A DNA stretch of 64,000 nucleotides from Sinorhizobium shofinae (lineage in GTDB: Bacteria > Pseudomonadota > Alphaproteobacteria > Rhizobiales > Rhizobiaceae). Shown here piece after piece: positions 33,079 to 42,605 of the stretch. The translations under genes and the position numbers were made by a program. Location: assembly GCA_001704765.1 (NCBI GenBank), contig MBFK01000153.1:62001-126000 (forward strand). Direction: 5' to 3'. Position 1 is the stretch's first letter; every line of letters begins with the position of its first letter. Below the pieces are notes generated by a model that was not told where the DNA came from, did not search any database, and worked only from the letters and a program-made list of their open reading frames with translations.

Positions 33079-35172
33079 ATGTTCGATCCACTGCCCGGGG
33101 ACATCTTTCGCAAAGGCCAGGTGCTCAACAACACCTACGAGATCGACGCTGTCCTTGGCCGCGGCGGAACGGGCGAAGTCTATCGAGCAAGCAACCGGAT
33201 CACCGGCCGCGTGGTGGCGATCAAGGCACTGAAGCGCGAGCTGTCGGCAAATGCCAGTTATCTGGAGCTTATGAAGCGAGAGGAAGAGATGCGCAGCATC
33301 TCGCACGACGCAGTCGTGCGCTACACCGACTGCAGTCAGACCGGCGAAGGCCACGTGTACCTGGTGATGGACTATGTCGCAGGAACCCCGCTCAGCGACT
33401 GGCTCGAGAGCGGCGGGGCTTCCCCGCGAGATCTGCTGGTGGTGGCACACAGAGTGGCTGAAGGGCTTGTCGCAACGCATGAGCGCAAGATCGTCCATCG
33501 CGACCTTTCCCCCGACAACATCATCCTGCGTGACGGCAGACCGGAGGAGGCCGTCATTATCGACTTTGGCATCGCGAAGGATAGCACCACAGGGGCCCGC
33601 ACAATCGTCGGTAACGAGTTCGCGGGCAAGTACGAATATGCCGCGCCGGAGCAGATGCATGGGCAGGCGGAGCCGCGCTCTGATCTTTATGCCCTGGGAG
33701 CATCGCTGCTCGCAACGTTTCGGGGGAGGGTTCCGGACGTCGGAAGGAGTCCAGGCGAGGTTCTACGTCACAAGGAGCACCGGCTTGACACGTCAGGTGT
33801 TCCAGAACCACTCAAGACGCTGATTGACGATCTCACTCAGCCTGACCCTGCACACCGGCCACCAAGTGCCGCGGCCGTCGTCAAGGAAATCGCGCGGTTG
33901 CTGCAGCCCGGTCTCGATGGTGCGCGGCAGAGCGGGCGCGAAATAAAGGCCAGGTGGCGACCATGGCTTGCCATCCTGCCTGTCGGGGCGCTTTCAGCAA
34001 TCGCAGGGCTTTGGCTTTTCGGGGCTTTTGAGGACTTGTCGACGACACCCCCGCCGATCGCTACGCCTTACAAGCTTGTTGCTGGGGTGGACGAACAAGG
34101 ACGAACCACGCTTGCCGGTTTCGCTCCCGATGCCGGCCAGCAAGAGGCAATCCTCACGGACTTCGCCCGCACGATCGGGCTCACCCCACCCGACGGCACC
34201 CTCACTCTTGCCGAGGGCGCTCCATCTGAACGGTGGGCGGAGGACGTCGCTGCCTTTTTTGCGGTCGCTGCTCCGCTAGACGAGTGGAAGCTGGAAGTTG
34301 CTGATCGAACCGTTCGCCTTACCGGACTTGCGGCCGATAAAGCAGGACGCGAAGCCGCGGTGACCCGATTTAGTGCGGCGGCCAAACAGGCGGGCTACGA
34401 GACTGTCGTACGTATCGCCGCCGGACCGCGAGATCTTTCGCCGGAGAAACTGAAACCCCTCCTCGCGCCGTTAGAGACCTGCGGCCCACTCCTGATTCCA
34501 CCTCCCGAGACCGGCACCTATCCTCTTGGAGCAATAGTCTCCATCCGAGGAAACGTCGCCTCCAGCAAAGACATAAAAGCCGTTCAGCAGGCGCTTGCGC
34601 CGCATGTCGGGGATCGCGAGCTGCGCGTCGACGCCACAGTGCTCAACAGCCAACTGTGCGTTGTTCAGGAGTTACTGCCGGATGCACGCCAGGGTCAAAT
34701 GACGATTGTTCTCGGCTACGGCGACAGGTCCGAACCGAACATGTCGGGCATCTATTCGGTTGGCGACAATCCGGTTATCGACGTGCTGGCGCCGGCCACG
34801 CTTGATGAGGGATACTTGTGGGTCGCAATCGCCGATGTCACCGGTAATCTCTTCAACGTTCTTCCGAATATTAAGAGACCCGATCATGCGCTTGCCGACC
34901 TGGGGACCGTGTCTGAGGGCATGCGCACCATTCGGGTTGCCTATTCGACGGCAGAGGGTACAATCGATCCGGCAAAGCTCTCCTTCGCCGTCGACAATAC
35001 ATTCGGCAGAAGTCTGGTCATCGTCCTGCAGACCAATCTGCCACTCTTTCAGCAGCTTCGTCCCACAACCGAGTCCACTAAGTCTTTTGCCGAAGATTTG
35101 CGCGAGGTGATAGCCTCGGGGCGTGTTTCGATCCTCTCTATGACCACCCGGCTAATCGATACTCGGAACTAG
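33079..35172 (+). CDS. ppkA: Membrane serine/threonine kinase of the T6SS switch
   Basis: The 697-residue protein has a Hanks-type kinase domain (about 20-275): glycine loop LGRGGTGEVYRA, ATP lysine Lys49 (VAIKAL), catalytic HRDLSPDN at 140-147 and DFG at 162-164. The catalytic loop has Ser where most kinases have Lys (HRDLKP). One membrane helix lies at about 296-316, and the ~380 residues after it should be periplasmic and may sense envelope state. It should phosphorylate Fha to start T6SS assembly. I chose the ATG at 33079 (GGAG upstream) over 33037. tssA follows after 101 bases. Confidence 0.88.
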   Translation: MFDPLPGDIFRKGQVLNNTYEIDAVLGRGGTGEVYRASNRITGRVVAIKALKRELSANASYLELMKREEEMRSISHDAVVRYTDCSQTGEGHVYLVMDYVAGTPLSDWLESGGASPRDLLVVAHRVAEGLVATHERKIVHRDLSPDNIILRDGRPEEAVIIDFGIAKDSTTGARTIVGNEFAGKYEYAAPEQMHGQAEPRSDLYALGASLLATFRGRVPDVGRSPGEVLRHKEHRLDTSGVPEPLKTLIDDLTQPDPAHRPPSAAAVVKEIARLLQPGLDGARQSGREIKARWRPWLAILPVGALSAIAGLWLFGAFEDLSTTPPPIATPYKLVAGVDEQGRTTLAGFAPDAGQQEAILTDFARTIGLTPPDGTLTLAEGAPSERWAEDVAAFFAVAAPLDEWKLEVADRTVRLTGLAADKAGREAAVTRFSAAAKQAGYETVVRIAAGPRDLSPEKLKPLLAPLETCGPLLIPPPETGTYPLGAIVSIRGNVASSKDIKAVQQALAPHVGDRELRVDATVLNSQLCVVQELLPDARQGQMTIVLGYGDRSEPNMSGIYSVGDNPVIDVLAPATLDEGYLWVAIADVTGNLFNVLPNIKRPDHALADLGTVSEGMRTIRVAYSTAEGTIDPAKLSFAVDNTFGRSLVIVLQTNLPLFQQLRPTTESTKSFAEDLREVIASGRVSILSMTTRLIDTRN

Positions 35173-35273
35173 AATTGGAGGGCAAGCGAAGAGACGTGGA
35201 AATAGTACCGATTGAGAAATTGTGGTAAAAGTACATTGAGAGGAGAACATTAGTTGGTAAACGGGGGGATCTG

Positions 35274-36428
35274 TTGTTCGACTCCGCTCTCTGGCTAAGT
35301 CCGCTGAACGGCAATAATCCCTCGGGCGAGAGCTTGCGGAATGATGGTCGATTCCACGAGCTGGAACGCCTCATGCAACCTCAGATCGAGATCAGCCGAG
35401 ACGAACGCAACAACCCCGTCGCACGGACCGAAGTCCCTGTCGATTGGACAAGCGTCCTGCAAAAATCTGAGGAATTGCGTCAGCAAGGGCGGGATCTGCG
35501 GCTCCTCGTGATCGTGACTCGAGCCCTTGCAAATGAACAGGGTTTTGCCGGCCTGGCCGAGGGGCTTAACCTGATCGCCCGAACCTTCGACATGCATTGG
35601 GAAACGATGCATCCGGAACTTCGGCATGATTCTTCTCCCCGTGATGCCGCCCTGCGCCGGACCAACGCACTTCTTCAGCTTCAAAACGACAAGGATGGGT
35701 TATTAGGCGACCTTCGCAGGATGACTTTCTTTGCGCCTCATGGGGTTGGTCCCTTCACCGGCCGGGATTTGGAGCGCGGGGCGATCGACACCCGAACCTC
35801 TCTTAACGAGGCTGCACCCGGACTGAGCCAGCCTGAGAAGGCATCACTCGTAAGCGAGCATGACCGCCTATTAGATCGCATGCGCATTGGCTGCGCGGCA
35901 TTTGCGGAACAATCCTCGGGCGAAGCGGCCGAACTTATCGCGAATGCACGTGCTGCGGCCACTGCGCTGGGGGAACTCGAAGCATCGCTCAATCGTCAAA
36001 TGGGCGGCGATGTGCGCTTTACACTGCCGGAGTTGAGCAGGTTCCTTCAGCGAGTGATTTCGACGCTCGAGCGTGCGCAGCCCGGCTCCCAGCAGGAAAT
36101 TGCCAACGAGGAAGCCCTCGTTGGCGAGAGGGCACCTTTACAAACGATTTCCGACGCAGCTCCGACCTACGTCGGAGCTCCCGCAGTCTTTCCGTCGCGG
36201 CTTACCTCACGCGCGGAGGTCACAAGGTGCATCGACCTCATTATTGACTTCTACGACCGCACGGAGCCGTCGAGCCCCATCCCTCATCTGGCGCGCAGAA
36301 TCAAACGCATGGTGCCGATGAATTTTCTGGAACTCATGGAGGACTTGGCGCCCTCCGGTTTGAAGGAGTTCCGGCTCCTGGCCGGCGTGCCAGAAAACAA
36401 GAAACTCGGGACGAAAGGTGACCTATGA
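35274..36428 (+). CDS. tssA: T6SS baseplate/sheath-priming protein TssA
   Basis: The 384-residue protein has the ImpA_N domain near its N terminus (LSPLNGNNPSGESLRND...DWTSVLQKSEELRQQGRDLRLLVIVTRAL, then MHWETMHPE) and a shorter C-terminal part ending in the IIDFYDRTEPSSPIPHLARR segment common in TssA. It links the membrane complex, baseplate and growing sheath. The likely start is TTG at 35274, with GGGGGGAT placed five bases before; no ATG in frame fits better. It opens the rightward structural operon and ends in an ATGA overlap with tssB. Confidence 0.88.
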   Translation: MFDSALWLSPLNGNNPSGESLRNDGRFHELERLMQPQIEISRDERNNPVARTEVPVDWTSVLQKSEELRQQGRDLRLLVIVTRALANEQGFAGLAEGLNLIARTFDMHWETMHPELRHDSSPRDAALRRTNALLQLQNDKDGLLGDLRRMTFFAPHGVGPFTGRDLERGAIDTRTSLNEAAPGLSQPEKASLVSEHDRLLDRMRIGCAAFAEQSSGEAAELIANARAAATALGELEASLNRQMGGDVRFTLPELSRFLQRVISTLERAQPGSQQEIANEEALVGERAPLQTISDAAPTYVGAPAVFPSRLTSRAEVTRCIDLIIDFYDRTEPSSPIPHLARRIKRMVPMNFLELMEDLAPSGLKEFRLLAGVPENKKLGTKGDL

Positions 36429-36961
36429 GCGAAACTAAGGCGAAGGTAATTGAACGAAACCGGGCGCCTCGCGTCCAGATCGCTTACGAGGTGGAAACAT
36501 ATGGCAGCCCGACCACGATCGAATTGCCGTTTGTGATGGGGGTGATGGCCGATCTCGCCGGCGCCTCCGAGACACCGGAGGCTCGCAAGTCCGTCCGGGA
36601 TCGCGCGTTTGTCGAGACCGATGCAAACAGGTTCGGTCGTTTCATGGAAGCGCTCAGCCCCCGCGTCAAAGCCCGTGTGAAGAACACTCTTCCCCAGCCT
36701 CCCGGCGAAGAACGCGATGAAGAGCTTGCGGTAGACCTAACCTTTACAAGCATGGCCGACTTCACGCCGGATCGTGTTGCCGAACAAGTCCCGCAGCTTG
36801 CCGAACTCTTGAGGATGCGCCGTCAACTTGAGGAACTGCTCGGCTTCATGGACGGCCGCATCGACGCCGAAAAACGCATCGCCCAACTTTTGAACAATGA
36901 GCCCCTTGTAGCAAAGATCGCCGACCAGGCGATCGAAGATAGCAGCAAGTCGGAGGTCTGA
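36425..36961 (+). CDS. tssB: T6SS contractile sheath small subunit TssB
   Basis: The 178-residue protein matches TssB/VipA: RNRAPRVQIAYEVETYGSPTTIELPFVMGVMADL near the N terminus and FTSMADFTPDRVAEQVPQLAELLRMRRQLEELLG in the middle. It forms the sheath with TssC. The ATG overlaps the tssA stop, and tssC begins three bases after its stop. Confidence 0.95.
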   Translation: MSETKAKVIERNRAPRVQIAYEVETYGSPTTIELPFVMGVMADLAGASETPEARKSVRDRAFVETDANRFGRFMEALSPRVKARVKNTLPQPPGEERDEELAVDLTFTSMADFTPDRVAEQVPQLAELLRMRRQLEELLGFMDGRIDAEKRIAQLLNNEPLVAKIADQAIEDSSKSEV

Positions 36962-36964
36962 GCC

Positions 36965-38470
36965 ATGGCCGAACAGGAAAAAGCCGCTGCTGGTGTCGCG
37001 GAAGCGGAGGGAGTCGACCTCGGGGAATTCAGCGAACTTCTGGAAAAGGACTTCAAGGTCAAAAAGGATGATAGCGAGAAGCTTCAAGTCCTGGTGCGAA
37101 ATCTAGCGCTTGCCGCGCGGTCACGCTCAGAATCGACGGTCATATCGTCGAACGCTATCAAGTCAATCAAGTCGTTGATCTCCGGCATCGACAAGCTTCT
37201 GACCGAGCAGGTCAACCACATCCTCCATGCGCCCGAAGTGCTGCACATGGAAGGGACATGGCGCGGGCTGTGGTACCTCGTCAACAATACCGAGACGGAT
37301 CAAAAGCTGAAGATCCGCGTCATGAACATTTCGAAGGAGGATCTGGCGGATACCCTCGAAGACTACGAAGGCCAGATGTGGGATCAGAGTCCCATATTCA
37401 AGAAAGTCTATACCGACGAATACTCGATGCTTGGTGGAAACCCGTATGGATGCCTGATCGGCGCCTACGAGTTCTCAAATCACCCGAAGGATGTCGCTCT
37501 CCTTCGCAACATGTCCGGCATCTGTGCGTCGGCACACACTCCCTTCATTGCAGCCGCCTCCCCCCGTTTGTTCCGCATGGAGAGCTGGCAGGAACTGCCG
37601 AACCCGCAAGACCTGCAACAGATCGTGTCGTCCCCGGCCTATGCGTCGTGGCAGTCACTGCGCGAGAGCGAGGACTCGCGTTACATCGGGTTGACCATGC
37701 CCAGAGTGCTGGCGAGGCTACCTTATGGAGCAGAAACGGTACCTGTGAAGGGTTTTGCCTTCGAAGAAGAGGTCCAGGGCGACCATCACCGATATGTCTG
37801 GATGAATGCGGCCTTCCCAATGGGAGTGAACATCAACCGCAGCCATAAGCTCTTCGGCTGGGGCACCCAAATTCGAGGTGTTGAGAACGGCGGGGCAGTA
37901 ATCAATCTCCCTGTCCACACCTTCCCGACCGATGACGGCACGGTGGCGATGAAATGTCCTACCGAGGTCGCAATCGATGACCGGCGCGAGGCTGAGCTCG
38001 CCAAGCTCGGCCTGATGCCGATCCTCCATCGCAAGAACACCGATATTGCCGCCTTCATCGGCGCCCATTCGCTGCAGGACGATGAGACACGAGCGAGCCG
38101 GCTGGTCGATCCGGATGCTCAGGCCAATGAGAGGTTGAGCGCAAACCTGCCCTATCTGTTCCCCGTTTCGCGTTTCGCCCATTACCTGAAGGCGATCGCC
38201 AGGGACAAGATCGGCTCATTCAAGGAACGCGCAGACATGCAAATCTGGCTGACGGAGTGGATCAACCGCTACGTTCTCGCCAATCCTGCTTTTGCCGATG
38301 AAAAGGCCCGCGCAAAGAGGCCTCTTGCAGCAGCCGAGGTCCAGGTCGACAGCGTGGAGGGCCGACCGGGCTGGTACAATGCCCGATTCTACCTGCGACC
38401 ACATTACCAGTTGGAAGGCATCAATGCTTCGCTCCGGCTCGTTTCGGAGCTGCCGTCTATGAAGTCGTGA
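36965..38470 (+). CDS. tssC: T6SS contractile sheath large subunit TssC
   Basis: The 501-residue protein is a clear TssC/VipB. It has the LHMEGTWRGLWYLVNNTETDQKLKIRVMNISK segment, the conserved DEYSMLGGNPYGCLIGAYEFSNHPKDV stretch, and the C-terminal PGWYNARFYLRPHYQLEGINASLRLVSELP end. The N-terminal 40 residues contain the region recognised by ClpV in other systems. Hcp is encoded 29 bases downstream. Confidence 0.95.
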   Translation: MAEQEKAAAGVAEAEGVDLGEFSELLEKDFKVKKDDSEKLQVLVRNLALAARSRSESTVISSNAIKSIKSLISGIDKLLTEQVNHILHAPEVLHMEGTWRGLWYLVNNTETDQKLKIRVMNISKEDLADTLEDYEGQMWDQSPIFKKVYTDEYSMLGGNPYGCLIGAYEFSNHPKDVALLRNMSGICASAHTPFIAAASPRLFRMESWQELPNPQDLQQIVSSPAYASWQSLRESEDSRYIGLTMPRVLARLPYGAETVPVKGFAFEEEVQGDHHRYVWMNAAFPMGVNINRSHKLFGWGTQIRGVENGGAVINLPVHTFPTDDGTVAMKCPTEVAIDDRREAELAKLGLMPILHRKNTDIAAFIGAHSLQDDETRASRLVDPDAQANERLSANLPYLFPVSRFAHYLKAIARDKIGSFKERADMQIWLTEWINRYVLANPAFADEKARAKRPLAAAEVQVDSVEGRPGWYNARFYLRPHYQLEGINASLRLVSELPSMKS

Positions 38471-38499
38471 AATCACCAGAGAGCCGATGGAGGTTATTC

Positions 38500-38949
38500 A
38501 TGAAAATTGATGGATTCCTAAAGGTCCCCGACATTACGGGTCCGAGCATCCGCGATGGCCACGAAGAAGAGATTGAAGTGCACGGAGTAGAGTTTGAAAT
38601 GCAGGCTCCCTTCGATCCCAATTCATTGTCGAGGAGAGGCCGCGTTAGCTTGGGCATGGTAAATTTCATCAAACACTACGATAAGTCTTCGCCGTATCTG
38701 AAGAAGGCTCTCTTCGATAACACGCTCTTGGACGAGGTCAAGTTTTCGGCACGAAGAACCATCGAAGGCGAAACAAGCGACTATCTAGTCATAACCTTAA
38801 AGGATGCATCGGTAACCAGCTATATAATGAAGCCGAGCGAGGAAGAGCCAGACCTCATCGAAGAACGCGTCGGCTTCGCTTACAAGAACATCAATTTCAA
38901 CTACGACGACAAGGACGAGGTCGAGATGGATGTCTATGTCGGCAAGTGA
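38500..38949 (+). CDS. hcp: T6SS inner-tube protein Hcp
   Basis: The 149-residue protein stacks as hexameric rings to build the inner tube. It shows MKIDGFLKVPDITGPS at the start, the family's variable but recognisable beta-barrel pattern, and ends with VGFAYKNINFNYDDKDEVEMDVYVG, a conserved Hcp end. A strong GGAGG lies seven bases before the ATG at 38500, as expected for an abundant product. Its last 20 bases overlap the tssE start. Confidence 0.92.
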   Translation: MKIDGFLKVPDITGPSIRDGHEEEIEVHGVEFEMQAPFDPNSLSRRGRVSLGMVNFIKHYDKSSPYLKKALFDNTLLDEVKFSARRTIEGETSDYLVITLKDASVTSYIMKPSEEEPDLIEERVGFAYKNINFNYDDKDEVEMDVYVGK

Positions 38950-39697
38950 GAGCTGGCAAAAAGGATTTGGAAGGGAAGCGAGACCGCCCGGGGGGCACCT
39001 GCGGGCGACCCGTGAAGCGATCCAGCCATCCTTGTGGGATCGCCTGGTGAATGACCTGCCGGGGCTAAGCTCGGAAATCAAGCAACTTCGGCAGGCTATC
39101 CACAACGAAATAGACGGCGAACGTCTCGATACGCTGATTGCCGGCGGCATTCGCCAAATCGACGCCGCTACAGATATCAGCGCCGAGCAAAAGAAGAGCG
39201 TACACCGTCTTGTCTCCCTGGAGCGACGTCGGGCAGAACTGGAAAGCCGCGGCGTCGTCGTCTCGACCGATGTGTTGCGTGAAGCAGTGCGGCGGGACAT
39301 CGAGGCGCTTTTTAATGCGCAACGCTTCGAGTCCTCGCCGCTATTGACGGACTTCGAGGCGGATCAGGCTCGCGACAACCCTCCGTCCTTAGAGGATTTT
39401 CCGGAGGTTCGCCGTAGCGTGGTCAATTATGGCGTGCCGCCCTTCTCCGGCCGCTCATCCCGCGATTTCGACCGCGATGAACTGGCGAAGGAAATCCGAA
39501 GCGTGCTGGCGGCATTTGAACCTCGGCTGAAGGAAAGCGCGACGAAGGTAACCGTCAGCCTCGGCGACAGGGCCACCGGTCTCAGGATCGACATCGACGC
39601 GCTGCTGCTCACCTCGCCGGCACCGGAACGGCTACGCCTCCGAACCGTTCTCAATCTCGAGAACGGTTCGGCGCGGACTGAGCTCAAGGAACCCTGA
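38930..39697 (+). CDS. tssE: T6SS baseplate protein TssE with long N-terminal extension
   Basis: The 255-residue protein has its gp25-like domain in the C-terminal part (about 110-245: VLREAVRRDIEALFNAQRF, then VRRSVVNYGVPPFSGRSSRDFDRDELAKEIRSVLAAFEPRL). Usual TssE proteins are 130-170 residues, so about 100 extra residues precede the domain; they look helical and charged. The start lies inside hcp (20-base overlap), with a second ATG six bases later. TssE joins the sheath to the baseplate wedge TssF/TssG. Confidence 0.88.
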   Translation: MSMSASESWQKGFGREARPPGGHLRATREAIQPSLWDRLVNDLPGLSSEIKQLRQAIHNEIDGERLDTLIAGGIRQIDAATDISAEQKKSVHRLVSLERRRAELESRGVVVSTDVLREAVRRDIEALFNAQRFESSPLLTDFEADQARDNPPSLEDFPEVRRSVVNYGVPPFSGRSSRDFDRDELAKEIRSVLAAFEPRLKESATKVTVSLGDRATGLRIDIDALLLTSPAPERLRLRTVLNLENGSARTELKEP

Positions 39698-39699
39698 CC

Positions 39700-41574
39700 A
39701 TGGATCGAGTCTTCCTGGAATACTATGAGGAAGAACTCACACATATCCGCGCTCTCGCCGCCGAGTTTGCGGATATGCATCCCTCGATCGCCCGCAACCT
39801 TTCCCTGGATACGGTCCCCTGTCCCGACCCGTTCGTCGAACGCCTGCTCGACGGCGTCGCCTATCTCGCCGCGCGCACCCGCCAGAAAGTGGATGCAGAG
39901 AGCGCGCGTTTCGCCCGAAGCGTGCTCGATAATTTCTATCCCGATCTTGTTTGCCCGGCGCCGGCAATCGGCATGGCTTTGCTGAAACCTGGCCAGCAGG
40001 TTCAAACTATGATTGGGGGGCACCTTGTGAAGCGGGGGACGCGGCTCGTTTCGAGCGCCCGCCCTGGAATTTCGACGCGATGCATCTATACCACGGCACA
40101 GGACGTGGTGCTCTGGCCGCTCGCGATCACCTCGGTCACCTACATCCAGGATCGAAGCGCACTCGCAGCAGCGGGAATAGCGCCGATCGGGGGACAATCC
40201 GGCTCCGCCGCGTTGAGCATCATCTTCAGTCGAACCGGCAAAGGCAAGCTCAGCGATTTGTCGCTCGATCGCCTGGATCTGCATTTCGCTGAAAAGAGCA
40301 AGGCACCATTACTCTTCGATACGCTGTTTGGTGCCTGTGCCGCCACCGGCGCTCGCCCGGAAGGGCGCGATAATTTGCTGAGCGCACTTGCCGAGCCGGA
40401 GATGGTTGGAATCTCGGACGACGAGGCGCTGCTGCCGCGCACGCGCGAAACGTTCGAAGGTTACAGGCTCTTACGCGAATACTTCGTCGCGCCAGAACGA
40501 TTCCACTATGTGCGCGTCAGAGGACTGCGCCCAGTCATTCGTCGCTGTGGGGCTGGGCTGGAATTGGTCTTTCTGTTACGTCGTCCCGTCCCCGAGCTCG
40601 CTAATCTCTCAGCAAGTGATTTCGAACTTTTCGCAACGCCAATCATCAATCTGTTTGAACGCGGCTGCAACGTAATCGACCTCGATGCGAGGCGCACGCG
40701 GCAGGTGCTTCACGCCGATCGCACCCGGCCACGGGATTTCGAAATTTATCGCGCAATCCGCGCCGAAGATGCTGACGCCGAAGGCCCCGACGCCGAGATA
40801 CCGGCGCTCTTCAGCTTGGGCCACAATCGTGGAAATGGCTGGGTATATTTCACCGAACGCCGCCCGCGGCGACCGAACGAGGAAGAGTTGCGCCAAGGGC
40901 AAACCCGGACGTCCTATGTTGGTGACGATGTCTTCGTCACGCTTTCGCGCCCCGCCCACTCGAAGGCGGCGCGGCCATTGAAGCGGATCGAGGTGACGGC
41001 GCTCTGCACCAACCGTGACCTGCCTATATTGGACGACACGCCGTCCCTCTCCCTTGAAAGCGGCGATCCAGTCGAGACTGTCCGGCTTCTCGGGGCGGTG
41101 CGGCCGCCATGGCCTTCAATTCCAGCCACACTTCCCGCTGGAGCGGTGGAGGCCTCGCGGGCCGATGAACTCGCTTGGAGGCTCGTGGCGCAGCTCTCGC
41201 TCAATTTCCTCAGCCTGGCAGAGGAAGGCCGCGGGGTGGACCCGCTTCACGCCCTGCTTGACCTTTACGCGCAGCGCGGAGATCCAGGTATCAGCCGGCA
41301 TGTACGCGCGATTGCAAGAGTTGAGACCCGATCCGTGATCGAGCGCCTCCCCATCGCCGGACCAATGTGCTTCGCTCGTGGCACCGAGGTTACGCTTCAT
41401 ATCGACCAATCTGTGCTTGCAGGGCACAGCACGTTGCTGCTCTCCGGCCTGCTGTCAAAGCTTTTTGCCCGCTATGCGTCGATCAATGCGTTCGTGCGAA
41501 CCCGCGCGCGAGTGATACAGAAGCAGGAGGATGTGCCATGGCCAATGACGCCGGGCAATCGCAGCCTGATCTGA
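39700..41574 (+). CDS. tssF: T6SS baseplate wedge protein TssF
   Basis: The 624-residue protein is TssF/VasA: it begins with VFLEYYEEELTHIRALAAEFADMHPSIARNL and has the typical DPFVERLLDGVAYLAARTRQKVD. It forms the baseplate wedge with TssG. The stop lies 37 bases inside tssG. Confidence 0.93.
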   Translation: MDRVFLEYYEEELTHIRALAAEFADMHPSIARNLSLDTVPCPDPFVERLLDGVAYLAARTRQKVDAESARFARSVLDNFYPDLVCPAPAIGMALLKPGQQVQTMIGGHLVKRGTRLVSSARPGISTRCIYTTAQDVVLWPLAITSVTYIQDRSALAAAGIAPIGGQSGSAALSIIFSRTGKGKLSDLSLDRLDLHFAEKSKAPLLFDTLFGACAATGARPEGRDNLLSALAEPEMVGISDDEALLPRTRETFEGYRLLREYFVAPERFHYVRVRGLRPVIRRCGAGLELVFLLRRPVPELANLSASDFELFATPIINLFERGCNVIDLDARRTRQVLHADRTRPRDFEIYRAIRAEDADAEGPDAEIPALFSLGHNRGNGWVYFTERRPRRPNEEELRQGQTRTSYVGDDVFVTLSRPAHSKAARPLKRIEVTALCTNRDLPILDDTPSLSLESGDPVETVRLLGAVRPPWPSIPATLPAGAVEASRADELAWRLVAQLSLNFLSLAEEGRGVDPLHALLDLYAQRGDPGISRHVRAIARVETRSVIERLPIAGPMCFARGTEVTLHIDQSVLAGHSTLLLSGLLSKLFARYASINAFVRTRARVIQKQEDVPWPMTPGNRSLI

Positions 41575-42605
41575 ATAAGGACGCCAAGCCACTCCAGGAG
41601 GAGTTTGACTTTTTTGAGCTCCTGCGGCGCCTCGAAGAGGGCGGAAGGCTGTTTGGCCAGGCCGGCCGACCCGATCGGGAGCCGGCGCGACTCGGACAGC
41701 ATGTGCGGCTTGGATTTGCGGTGCAGGACGTTGCAAAGGTCGAGCTGGCTACCGAAACGGCGCCAGCCCGGGTTACGGTGGCAAATATCGGATTGCTGGG
41801 GCCAGAAGGTCCGATGCCCCTCTATCTGACACGATGGGTGTTAGATCGCCTTTCGCAACGCTGGTTCGCCACGGCCGACATGCGGGAGATCAGCGATACG
41901 ACATTCGTGGACTTTGTGAATATTCTTCAGCACCGGATGATTGCACTGTTTTATCGGGCATGGGCGGACACTCATCCGGCGGTGCAGGTCGGGCGCCCAG
42001 GCGGGGGGCGCATTCGCGCGATGTCGGCGGCACTGGCGGGCCTCGGTCTGTGTGGACAAGGACACAGTGAGCCCTCGGTGATCGATGCCACCAAGCTGCG
42101 TCACGCGCCTGCCCTCGCCAATCAAATAGACGGGCCTGAGAGGCTCACCCGGTTTCTTGCCGACCTCATTAAGGTCCCGGTTCGCCTTCGCGAATTTGTC
42201 GGCACCTGGATGGCGATACCAATAGGGCTCCAGTCCCGGCTTGGCGACTCCCATGCACGACTTGGCCGAAGCGCCACAATCGGGCCGCGCACATTCCAGC
42301 GGCAGCAAAGAATCGAGCTCTCCGTCGGGCCGTTGACGCTTGCCGATTATGTGGCTTTCCTCCCCGGCATGGAGCGGCGCGAAACCTTGAAAACGGCGAT
42401 CCGCGATTTGGTGGGATACGGGCTCGATGTCGATGTAAGGCTTGTGCTCAAGCGAGACGAGATTCCTTCGGCACGACTGGGAGAAGCACGGATCGGGCAC
42501 ACTGCGTGGGTCGCTCCACCAAAAGATCGCGGTGACGCAGAAGATCTGTGCATGCGCACTGTCATTGGCTGGCGGCCCGAAACGCTGGAGGCTGCGGCAT
42601 GCTGA
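41538..42605 (+). CDS. tssG: T6SS baseplate wedge protein TssG
   Basis: The 355-residue TssG/VasB shows EEFDFFELLRRLEEGG near the N terminus, and GLLGPEGPMPLYLTRWVLDR, then FLDFVNILQHRMIALFYRAWAD-like sequence (here FVDFVNILQHR...) in the middle. The start at 41538 gives a 37-base overlap with tssF; a frame further upstream lies fully inside tssF. It overlaps the fha gene by seven bases. Confidence 0.93.
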   Translation: MANDAGQSQPDLNKDAKPLQEEFDFFELLRRLEEGGRLFGQAGRPDREPARLGQHVRLGFAVQDVAKVELATETAPARVTVANIGLLGPEGPMPLYLTRWVLDRLSQRWFATADMREISDTTFVDFVNILQHRMIALFYRAWADTHPAVQVGRPGGGRIRAMSAALAGLGLCGQGHSEPSVIDATKLRHAPALANQIDGPERLTRFLADLIKVPVRLREFVGTWMAIPIGLQSRLGDSHARLGRSATIGPRTFQRQQRIELSVGPLTLADYVAFLPGMERRETLKTAIRDLVGYGLDVDVRLVLKRDEIPSARLGEARIGHTAWVAPPKDRGDAEDLCMRTVIGWRPETLEAAAC

